Below, one piece after another: positions 26,296 to 34,774 of a stretch of DNA of 64,000 bases. The DNA is from Panonychus citri (taxonomy: Eukaryota; Arthropoda; Arachnida; Trombidiformes; Tetranychidae). The notes under the pieces are model-generated. The model was not told where the DNA came from. It searched no databases and worked only from the letters and a program-made list of their open reading frames with translations. Numbering within the stretch: the stretch's first letter is position 1; the number at the start of each line of letters is the position of its first letter. The stretch covers positions 682,001 through 746,000 of the forward strand of contig NW_026515509.1 in the NCBI RefSeq assembly GCF_014898815.1. Direction: 5' to 3'. Both the position numbers and the translations under genes were made by a program.

Positions 26296-26973
26296 ATGGA
26301 ATTAAGTGATACTGCTAAAGCGGAAGTAACTCAAATAGTAAAAGATCTTATCTCAGAGTTTACAACAACATTACTTCCAACATTGCAGTCAAGGTCAGAA
26401 GAAACAAATACAACCCAACAACAACCATCAATGGCTAATGGTAGTCTCATTAATACAAGTTTCATGCCTGATACAACTCAAGCTGCTCCTAATCCAGTTA
26501 GAAGAAATCTATTCAGTTGTGGTAGTCCTCCGAAATTCTCTGGTAAACAAAGTGAAGCTGCAGCCTGGCTGAGAAAATATGAACAGACATGTGTACTTAA
26601 TGGTCTAACCGGCGATGAATTGTTACATGGAGTGGGTTGGTGTTTGGATGGCATGGCCTCAGATTGGTTTTGGGGAAGGATCGTTAACCAGAATAGAACT
26701 CTAACATGGGTTGAGTTTCGTGCTGAATTCTGTTCGACCTTCATCAATGACGAAGAAAAATCACGCTTGTTAAATTCAATTTGTACTAAAATACAAAAAC
26801 CAGATGAGTCATTGAGTAGTTATGTATACTCAATGTTGTCAATGTGTAGTGAATATGATCCTTCAATGGAAGAATCTAACTTAATTAACTACATGACTCA
26901 AGGTATGAGAGAAATTTACAAGTTTACAGTAATCTCTTATCTGATTACCAATAATAAACGCTTGATACATTGA
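26296..26973 (+). pseudogene. gag: Retroelement Gag, C-terminally truncated
   Basis: A 225-codon frame beginning MELSDTAKAEV; an in-frame ATG at 26257 is possible but less likely. The core with KFSGKQSEAAAWLRKYEQ, DWFWGR, TWVEFRAEFCSTF, and ESLSSYVYSMLSMC followed by MTQGMREIYKF matches the capsid-like domain of Ty3/gypsy Gag (retrotrans_gag family). No zinc knuckle (CX2CX4HX4C) follows. The frame ends in unrelated residues after about 26920, where a deletion joins gag to pol. Gag forms the particle that packages element RNA. As it stands this copy probably cannot complete that alone. Confidence 0.85.
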
Positions 26974-26994
26974 CAAAGATTGTCAAGAACTTGA

Positions 26995-27918
26995 GTAGCG
27001 AAAGATACGCCTCTCGTAGTAGGACCACAAGGACTCCAAGGTTTATTTGAGTTCACTCGAATGCCATTCGGCCTGAAAAATGCTCCAGCAACAGCCGTTC
27101 GTACGATTAATGGTATACTTGGTGGTTTAAATTATGTTGATTGCTTTGTATATTTCGACGATATAATAATCTTTGGACGAACTCAAGAAGAGCACGATTA
27201 CAGATTAAGATTAGTACTTCAACGCTTAAAACAGCATGATGTTAAATTACGTCGTCATAAATGTACATTCTCAGTCAATGAAATAATTTACCTTGGTCAC
27301 AAAGTTAATCAAGATGGTATCGTACCTGATCCTAGTAGAGCCGCATCTATACTTTGTATTCAACCGCCGACAAATATTCATGAGATGAGACGATTCTTAG
27401 GCCTCGCCACAACGTACCGTAGGTTCATCGATGGTTTCTCAAGGAGAGCCTTTCATCTCAACCGATTACTAAAGAAAAATGTTCCATATGTTTGGACTGA
27501 AGATCAACAGAACGCATTTGATGATCTTAAACAAGCTTTAGTATCTCCACCAGTTCTCTCACCTATAACAGATGAAGGTGAGATTGAATTAAGAACCGAT
27601 GCTTCAAATGAAGGACTTGGAGCTTGTCTACTTCAGAAACAAAATGATGAATTCAAGCCGATATCATTCATCAGCCGAACATTGAATCCAGCTGAGAAAA
27701 ATTATGGTGTTACTGAAAAAGAGTGTTTAGCTATTGTATGGGCAATAGCGAATCTGAGACACTATTTATTCGGACGCAAATTCACCGTAATCACGGATCA
27801 TTGTGGACTCTGTTGTTTCAGAAGTGTAAAAGATCCAACAGTAATTAACATGAAAGGACCAGCACGAACACAAGTTGTACATGTTGAACGTTTAAAACCA
27901 TTCACAACACGAAGTTGA
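26995..27918 (+). pseudogene. pol: Reverse transcriptase C-terminal half, RNase H and integrase tail
   Basis: The frame is open from 26995, just after a stop, and the first Met is at 27061. Seen in order (numbering from that Met) are FEFTRMPFGLKNAPA at the RT palm, the catalytic YFDD at residues 31-34, the RT thumb/connection with HKVNQDGI and MRRFLGLATTYRRFIDGFS, and an RNase H domain with TDASNEGLGACLL, EKECLAIVWAI and FTVITDH. After SVKDPT the sequence jumps to ARTQVVHVERLKPF, the usual last residues of gypsy integrase. The protease, RT fingers and first catalytic Asp, integrase zinc finger and DDE core are deleted. Two separate internal deletions explain this, and the remaining frame is intact, so the deletions look recent or the copy is mobilised in trans. 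Confidence 0.88.
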
Positions 27919-28040
27919 CAAACGCCATTGGTTGTACACAGATAAATGCTCGTTAAATAACATAGAAAGGGTTATTCGCACAATTGTCACATTGGTCATC
28001 AGTTGTTATTGTTTTCTCCTTGGCCCTCGGCTTAATTCAA

Positions 28041-28080
28041 TTGTTATTGTTGTTATTGTTGTTATTCTTGTTGTTTTCCT
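28041..28080 (+). repeat. GTTATT-rich simple repeat
   Basis: Degenerate GTTATT/GTT repeats upstream of the zinc-finger ORF. Translated in frame they give a Val/Ile run that imitates a transmembrane segment. Confidence 0.7.
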
Positions 28081-28108
28081 TTCTCTTGATCTCTTCATTC
28101 ATTTAATC

Positions 28109-28723
28109 ATGTCAACCATTGATTCTGATATTTTTGTTAACCAAAATGCCGCTTCGTCCTTTATATGTGCTATTTGCCATCATGTCCCACTCGAACCGAA
28201 GTCACATGGTCAAATTTACCCATGGGGCCAACCCTATCATCAATGCTCGTTGATATTTTGTGACCCGTGTGTCAATAGATACATCGGATTGAACCGAAAT
28301 GATTGGGGTCCGATTCCATGTCCCCAGAATTGTGGTGGTAATTTGGCGGGTGTTGATGTAGTCCCTAATCTTGTCTCTCCTCCAACTGACACTATGCGAC
28401 GACTAAGTAATCTTTTAGTCAATTGTCATCATGATGATTGTAGTGAACGAATTTTCTTCTCTACCTTTGAGACTCATGTGATGAATTGTCAATTTCATCC
28501 CGATCAATGGTGTTCTGGTTGTGATGTCATCAAAACTGTTGATCATAATTGTAAAATATACATAAGATCGTTGAGAGAGAAAATTAATAATTTAGAAAAA
28601 TTGATCAATGATCAGGGCCCAGGGCAAACAATTGATGAAGATTTTCATCTCCATCCCCTTCTCAGGTTGTCCATTCCTATGGAACTGGAGCAAAAATTAA
28701 TGTTAATGTTGGAAATCAAGTGA
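28109..28723 (+). CDS. RING-like/TRAF-type zinc-finger protein carried by the retroelement
   Basis: The 204-codon frame begins MSTIDSDIF. Cysteines follow a RING-like plan: C20-x2-C23, C46, then C51-x2-C54 and C71-x3-C75. The segment CSLIFC occupies the place where RINGs normally read CGHxFC, so the usual zinc-binding His is Leu. A TRAF-type zinc-finger pattern follows: C106-x4-C111-x11-H123-x3-C127, then C135-x2-C138-x7-H146-x-C148. Such proteins are normally E3 ubiquitin ligases or signalling adaptors. The ORF lies between pol and the 3' LTR, where gypsy-type elements may carry env or captured genes. An in-frame ATG at 27932 would add a hydrophobic Val/Ile run, but this comes from a simple repeat, so I prefer 28109. 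After about 28660 homology seems to continue in another frame to 28971 (next entry). Confidence 0.6.
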   Translation: MSTIDSDIFVNQNAASSFICAICHHVPLEPKSHGQIYPWGQPYHQCSLIFCDPCVNRYIGLNRNDWGPIPCPQNCGGNLAGVDVVPNLVSPPTDTMRRLSNLLVNCHHDDCSERIFFSTFETHVMNCQFHPDQWCSGCDVIKTVDHNCKIYIRSLREKINNLEKLINDQGPGQTIDEDFHLHPLLRLSIPMELEQKLMLMLEIK

Positions 28724-28971
28724 AATTGTATGACAATGTACCACTTGAAACGATGGCGAAAACATTCAGATCGAAACTCGAAAAGGATCTGAAAAGATCC
28801 GTTGGTCAATTATTTATGTTCACTCATAACGAAATCACAAACAATAAGTCCCTATGACAATGTAATGTCAAACATCGACCAACACACATAATCGCTCTCC
28901 CTCCTAATGCACCGATTGTCTCAGGTCAATCAATTAAGGTCAATATTGTTGGTCCAAGCGAAATTATTTAA
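28636..28971 (+). pseudogene. Frameshifted ubiquitin-like C-terminal extension of the zinc-finger ORF
   Basis: Frame 1 is open after a stop at 28633-28635. It carries coding-like sequence (VHSYGTGAKINVNVGNQ, then PLETMAKTFRSKLEKDL and QLFMFTHNEI) up to a TGA at 28855-28857. It then continues in the same frame to TAA at 28969-28971 with THIIALPPNAP. The order of a beta hairpin, an amphipathic helix, a LxFxxxxI-like strand and a final hydrophobic strand resembles the ubiquitin fold. I infer that one frameshift near 28650-28665 and one nonsense codon separate this region from the upstream RING/TRAF-like ORF. The ubiquitin-like reading rests on pattern alone and could be wrong. Confidence 0.35.
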
Positions 28972-28995
28972 TTGCTCGTTAATTTCTTGTATTTT

Positions 28996-29007
28996 CGAAG
29001 GGAGATA
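28996..29007 (+). promoter_or_regulatory. Polypurine tract of the retroelement
   Basis: CGAAGGGAGATA lies immediately before the TG of the 3' LTR, the position of the plus-strand primer in LTR elements. Confidence 0.65.
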
Positions 29008-29191
29008 TGTTAGAGATTTATTGACAACCCCTTGATTTCCCCCTTTCTCTTCCCCTCTTCACGTTTATTTATCATTGATGATCAATGTATAAATACATTG
29101 ATCTAATTGTTGTTAAAAGTAGTCAACCAATTCACTTGATTGTGACCTCTTCCTTTCTTATCCACACACCTCAACCACCTCAGTTTATATT
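29008..29191 (+). repeat. Truncated 3' LTR
   Basis: Matches the first 184 bp of the 5' LTR with three differences, then ends abruptly after CAGTTTATATT. The remaining 80 bp or so, including AATAAA, is absent. It reads straight into A/T-rich non-coding DNA. Confidence 0.85.
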
Positions 29192-29603
29192 ACCATTGTT
29201 AATTAATTAATATTAAAAATCAACTTGCTATTTAAATCAACGACGACGATCAATATCATTCTTAATCACCAATTAGAAGGATTGGGAAGAGAGAAATGAA
29301 TTATTAAATAAAGAGAAAAGCAAGAGAAAACAAAAAGGACATAGAAATAGAAGAAAAGATAAGAAAGAGTATTTCATATTCTTTGGTTTCTCTCTCCATA
29401 GTTGACATAATATTTGTTCCATTGCAATTTTCTTGTTAGTACTCCTTCATTAACTAGAGAGGTGTTTAGTTGCTCTGCTCTTTATATCAAAAACTCACTT
29501 ATTCTTTCATTGCAGTTGCCATTCTAATGAATTGTTAACAAGTTCAATTCGATCTCACTACTTTTATTAATTTTAAGGTTGTGGATTATTGATATTTGTA
29601 GTT
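29192..29603. other. Non-coding spacer between retroelement and inverted silk-like copy
   Basis: About 410 bp of A/T-rich DNA with a GA-rich tract. I see no gene here. Confidence 0.5.
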
Positions 29604-29728
29604 TTACTGAAACCCTGAGAAAAAAAATCAGTGTTCCCACGTGATAACGCTGGAGAATATACAGTCATGCTGCTGCAATAAATAATTTGTGTTATAACGA
29701 AAGTATAGATTAGCTGTATGCGAAATAT

Positions 29729-29734
29729 TTATTG
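29729..29734 (-). terminator. Poly(A) signal of the inverted silk-like copy
   Basis: TTTATT on the plus strand is AATAAA on the minus strand, at the same distance from the stop codon as in the forward copy. Confidence 0.65.
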
Positions 29735-29772
29735 TTGAATTTTCTCAAAAAAGATTGGAAGTTTTATAACAC

Positions 29773-32700
29773 TCAAGCATAACAAATACAATTTTGTCCA
29801 TATGAATTGACGAATGAGGATTGTGCACGTCTAGATGCAGAGCTATCTGAGCTTGATGTTGAACTTGAGTCTGAAGCTGAACCTGATGAACCTGATGCAC
29901 CTGAGGCACCTGAGGCAGCAGCAGTTGAAGCAGCAGATGAGCCAGTTGATGATGATGATGAACCAGTGCCAGATGATCCTGATCCTGATCCTGATCCTGT
30001 TCCTGATTTGCTAGTTTGAGCAGATGATCCTGAGCCAGATTTGAAGATGAGGCAGCAGCAGCAGCGGCGGCAGCAGCAGGCAGCAGCAGCAGATGATGAT
30101 CCATTATTATTACGTGAATTTGGTCCTTGAAGCAGAGCTATCTGAGCTTGATGTTGAACTTGAGGTCTGAAGCTGAACCTGATGATCCTGAACCTGATGA
30201 ACCTGATGCACCTGAGGCACCTGAGGCGGCAGCAGTTGAAGCAGCAGATGAGCCAGTTGATGATGATGAACCAGTGCCAGATGATCCTGATCCTGATCCT
30301 GATCCTGTTCCTGATTTGCTAGTTTGAGCAGATGATCCTGAGCCAGTATTTGAAGATGAGGCAGCAGCAGCGGCAGCAGCGGCGGCGGCAGCAGCAGCAG
30401 CAGATGATGATCCATTATTATTACCTTGTGAATTTGGTCCTTGTGAAGCAGAGTTATCTGAGCTTGATGTTGAACTTGAGTCTGAAGCTGAACCTGATGA
30501 TCCTGAACCTGATGAACCTGATGCACAGGCACCTGAGGCAGGCAGTTGAAGCAGCAGATGAGCCAGTTGATGATGATGAACCAGTGCCAGATGATCCTGA
30601 TCCTGATCCTGATCCTGTTCCTGATTTGCTAGTTTGAGCAGATGATCCTGAGCCAGTATTTGAAGATGAGGCAGCAGCAGCAGCAGCAGCAGATGATGAT
30701 CCATTATTATTACCTTGTGAATTTGGTCCTTGTGAAGCAGAGCTATCTGAGCTTGATGTTGAACTTGAGTCTGAAGCTGAACCTGATGATCCTGAACCTG
30801 ATGAACCTGATGCACCTGAGGCACCTGAGGCAGCAGCAGTTGAAGCAGCAGATGAGCCAGTTGATGATGATGATGATGAACCAGTGCCAGATGATCCTGA
30901 TCCTGATCCTGATCCTGTTCCTGATTTGCTAGTTTGAGCAGATGATCCTGAGCCAGTATTTGAAGATGAGGCAGCAGCGCGGCAGCGGCGGCGGCAGCAG
31001 CAACAGCAGATGATGATCCATTATTACCTTGTGAATTTGGTCCTTGTGAAGCAGAGCTATCTGAGCTTGATGTTGAACTTGAGTCTGAAGCTGAACCTGA
31101 TGATCCTGAACCTGATGCACCTGAGGCACCTGAGGCAGCAGCAGTTGAAGCAGCAGATGAGCCAGTTGATGATGATGATGATGAACCAGTGCCAGATGAT
31201 CCTGATCCTGATCCTGATCCTGTTCCTGATTTGCTAGTTTGAGCAGATGATCCTGAGCCAGTATTTGAAGATGAGGCAGCAGCGGCAGGCAGCGGCGGCG
31301 GCGGAAGCAGCAGCAGATGATGATCATTTGTTACGTGAATTTGGTCCTTGTGAAGCAGAGCTATCTGAGCTTGATGTTGAACTTGAGTCTGAAGCTGAAC
31401 CTGATGATCCTGAACCTGATGAACCTGATGCACCTGAGGCACCTGAGGCAGCAGCAGTTGAAGCAGCAGATGAGCCAGTTGATGATGATGAACCAGTGCC
31501 AGATGATCCTGATCCTGATCCTGATCCTGTTCCTGATTTGCTAGTTTGAGCAGATGATCCTGAGCCAGTATTTGAAGATGAGGCAGCAGCGGCAGCAGCG
31601 GCGGCGGAAGCGGCAGCAGCAGATGATGATCCATGTATTTGGTTTGGTCGTGAAGCAGAGCTGGGCTTGATGTTGAACTTGGTCTGAAGCTGAACCTGAT
31701 GATCCTGAACCTGATGAACCTGACACCTGAGCACCTGGGCGCAGCAGTTGAAGCAGCAGATGAGCCAGTTGATGATGATGATGAACCAGTGCCAGATGAT
31801 CCTGATCCTGATCCTGATCCTGTTCTGATTTGCTAGTTTGAGCAGATGATCCTGAGCCAGTATTTGAAGATGAGGCAGCAGCGGCAGCAGCAGCGGCGGC
31901 AGCGGAGCAACAGCAGCAGATGATGATCCATTATTACCTTGTGAATTTGGTCCTTGTGAAGCAGAGCTATCTGAGCTTGATGTTGAACTTGAGTCTGAAG
32001 CTGAACCTGATGATCCTGAACCTGATGAACCTGATGCACTGGGCACCTGAGGGCAGCAGTTGAAGCAGCAGATGAGCCAGTTGATGATGATGATGAACCA
32101 GTGCCAGATGATCCTGATCCTGATCCTGATCCTGTTCCTGATTTGCTAGTTTGAGCAGATGATCCTGAGCCAGTATTTGAAGATGAGGCAGCAGCGGCAG
32201 CAGCAGCGGCAGCGGAAGCAGCAGCAGCAGATGATGATCCATTATTATTACGTGTTTGGTCCTTGTGAGCAGAGCTATCTGAGCTTGATGTTGAACTTGG
32301 TCTGAAGCTGAACCTGATGATCCTGAACCTGATGAACCTGATGCACCTGAGGCACCTGAGGCAGCAGCAGTTGAAGCAGCAGATAAGCCAGTTGATGATG
32401 ATGATGATGAACCAGTGCCAGATGATCCTGATCCTGATCCTGATCCTGTTCCTGATTTGCTAGTTTGAGCAGATGATCCTGAGCCAGTATTTGAAGATGA
32501 GGCAGCAGCGGCAGCAGCAGCGGCGGCAGCGGAGCAGCAGCAGCAGATGATGATCCATTATTACCTTGTGAATTTGGTCCTTGTGAAGCAGAGCTATCTG
32601 AGCTTGATGTTGAACTTGAGTCTGAAGCTGAACCTGATGATCCTGAACCTGATGCACCTGAGGCACCTGAGGCGGCAGCAGTTGAAGCAGCAGATAGTTG

Positions 32701-34694
32701 ATGATGATGATGATGAACCAGTGCCAGATGATCCTGATCCTGATCCTGATCCTGTTCCTGATTTGCTAGTTTGAGCAGATGATCCTGAGCCAGTATTTGA
32801 AGATGAGGCAGCAGCGGCAGCAGCAGCGGCGGCAGCAGGCAGCAGCAGATGATGATCCATTATTATTACCTTGTGAATTTGGTCCTTGTGAGCAGAGCTA
32901 TCTGAGCTTGATGTTGAACAGTCTGAAGCTGAACCTGATGATCCTGAACCTGATGAACCTGATGCACCTGAGGCACCTGAGGCAGCAGCAGTTGAAGCAG
33001 CAGATGAGCCAGTTGATGATGATGATGAACCAGTGCCAGATGATCCTGATCCTGATCCTGATCCTGTTCCTGATTTGCTAGTTTGAGCAGATGATCCTGA
33101 GCCAGTATTTGAAGATGAGGCAGCAGCAGCAGCAGCGGCGGCGGCAGCGGAAGCAGCAGCAGATGATGATATTATTACCTTGTGAATTTGGTTGTGAGCA
33201 GAGCTATCTGAGCTTGATGTTGAACTTGAGTCTGAAGCTGAACCTGATGATCCTGAACCTGATGAACCTGATGCACCTGGGCACCTGAGGCAGCAGCAGT
33301 TGAAGCAGATGAGCCAGTTGATGATGATGATGAACCAGTGCCAGATGATCCTGATCCTGATCCTGTTCCTGATTTGCTAGTTTGAGCAGATGATCCTGAG
33401 CCAGTATTTGAAGATGAGGCAGCAGCAGCGGCGGCAGCAGCAGCGGCGGCAGCAGCAGCAGCAGCAGATGATCCATTATTATTACCTTGAATTTGGTCCT
33501 TGTGAAGCAGAGCTATCTGAGCTTGATGTTGAACTTGAGTCTGAAGCTGAACCTGATGATCCTGAACCTGATGAACCTGATGCACTGAGGCACAGGCGGC
33601 AGCAGTTGAAGCAGCAGATGAGCCAGTTGATGATGATGATGATGAACCAGTGCCAGATGATCCTGATCCTGATCCTGATCCTGTTCCTGATTTGCTAGTT
33701 TGAGCAGATGATCCTGAGCCAGTATTTGAAGATGAGGCAGCAGCGGCAGCAGCGGCGGCAGCGGAAGCAGCAGCAGCAGATGATGATCCATTATTATTAC
33801 CTTGTGAATTTGGTCCTTGTGAAGCAGAGCTATCTGAGCTTGATGTTGAACTTGGTCTGAAGCTGAACCTGATGATCCTGAACCTGATGAACCTGATGCA
33901 CTGAGGCACCTGAGGCAGCAGCAGTTGAAGCAGCAGATGAGCCAGTTGATGATGATGATGACCAGTGCCAGATGATCCTGATCCTGATCCTGATCCTGTT
34001 CCTGATTTGCTAGTTTGAGCAGATGATCCTGAGCCAGTATTTGAAGATGAGGCAGGCAGCGGCAGCAGCGGCGGCGGCAGCGCAACAGCAGATGATGATC
34101 CATTATTATTACCTTGTGAATTTGGTCCTTGTGACAGAGCTATCTGAGCTTGATGTTGAACTTGAGTCTGAAGCTGAACCTGATGATCCTGAACCTGATG
34201 AACCTGATGCACCTGAGGCACCTGAGGCAGCAGCAGTTGAAGCAGCAGATGAGCCAGTTGATGATGATGATGAACCAGTGCCAGATGATCCTGATCCTGA
34301 TCCTGATCCTGTTCCTGATTTGCTAGTTTGAGCAGATGATCCTGAGCCAGTATTTGAAGATGAGGCAGCAGCAGCGGATGAGCCAGTTGATGATGATGAA
34401 CCTGTGCCATCATCAGAAGATGATAAAGCACCATTAGAGGTAGATTTGTTGTTCGTATCAGAATCGGTAGATGAAGATGTTGATGAAGAGCTTTGAGATG
34501 AAGATTGGGCTGATGAATCAGAAGATGATGCTACTTTAGAGCTGGGTTTTTTACCAAACCAGTTTGGAATTTCATAGACATCCCAAACATTCCATTACTG
34601 TTAGGATATGATCTTTTCACAGTATTAGCATCAACACTTATCGATAGAGCTATAGCAAGAGTCGCAATTGCGATTAAAGTTGGAAGGTTTTCAT
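29773..34694 (-). pseudogene. Inverted, shortened copy of the silk-like repeat gene, frame-broken as sequenced
   Basis: The start codon is at 34694-34692 and the stop at 29775-29773. The signal peptide, KR site, Ser-rich N-terminal part, 15 repeat units and unique C-terminus with the Cys-x-Cys ending are all homologous to the 10819-25485 gene. One A/T is missing from a homopolymer at about 34570, which shifts the frame soon after the signal peptide. The array has many further 1-2 nt indels. Because substitutions are almost absent, the breaks could be consensus errors and the gene may really be intact. On the sequence given, no continuous product can be read. The product would be secreted like its partner, but roughly one third as long. 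Confidence 0.6.
29838..34430 (-). repeat. Tandem array of 15 silk-like units
   Basis: The word TGTTCCTGATTTGCTAGT, the reverse complement of the forward-array marker, occurs 15 times at about 310-bp spacing from about 29999 to 34315; the copy near 31826 has lost one C. One unit (about 30448) carries the GATAAC variant also found in the forward array. Confidence 0.92.
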
Positions 34695-34738
34695 GATGTT
34701 TTAGATGGTTCGATTGTTAACTCAGAACGAATAAACTT

Positions 34739-34774
34739 GAATGATAATTTAGCTAATTTTTCTTGCTTTTTATA
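34739..34774 (-). promoter_or_regulatory. Core promoter of the inverted silk-like copy
   Basis: Minus-strand TATAAAAA (34774-34767) and TCATTC (34744-34739) reproduce the spacing of the forward gene. Promoter sequence is identical at both elements, so both copies are probably expressed in the same cells if functional. Confidence 0.65.

Larger units (their letters stand above)
25874..29191 (+). mobile_element. Internally deleted Ty3/gypsy-type LTR retroelement
   Basis: A 184-bp sequence beginning TGTTAGAGATTTATTGACAA occurs in direct orientation at 25874 and 29008, with only three differences by eye (about 98% identical). Between them, in order, lie a gag ORF, a reverse transcriptase/RNase H ORF that ends in an integrase-like C-terminus, an extra zinc-finger ORF and a purine-rich tract just before the 3' LTR. 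Protease, the N-terminal half of reverse transcriptase and nearly all of integrase are missing. The 3' LTR stops after 184 bp, before the poly(A) signal seen in the 5' LTR, so no target-site duplication can be checked. The element lies between the tail-to-tail silk-like copies. The order RT-RNase H-integrase end indicates the Ty3/gypsy class. Confidence 0.9.

Noticed and set aside
27932..28108. Transmembrane segment making the zinc-finger ORF an envelope-like protein
   Set aside because: The hydrophobic run is a translation of a GTTATT simple repeat and lies before a better start at 28109. No glycoprotein features such as a second hydrophobic segment or furin site follow.
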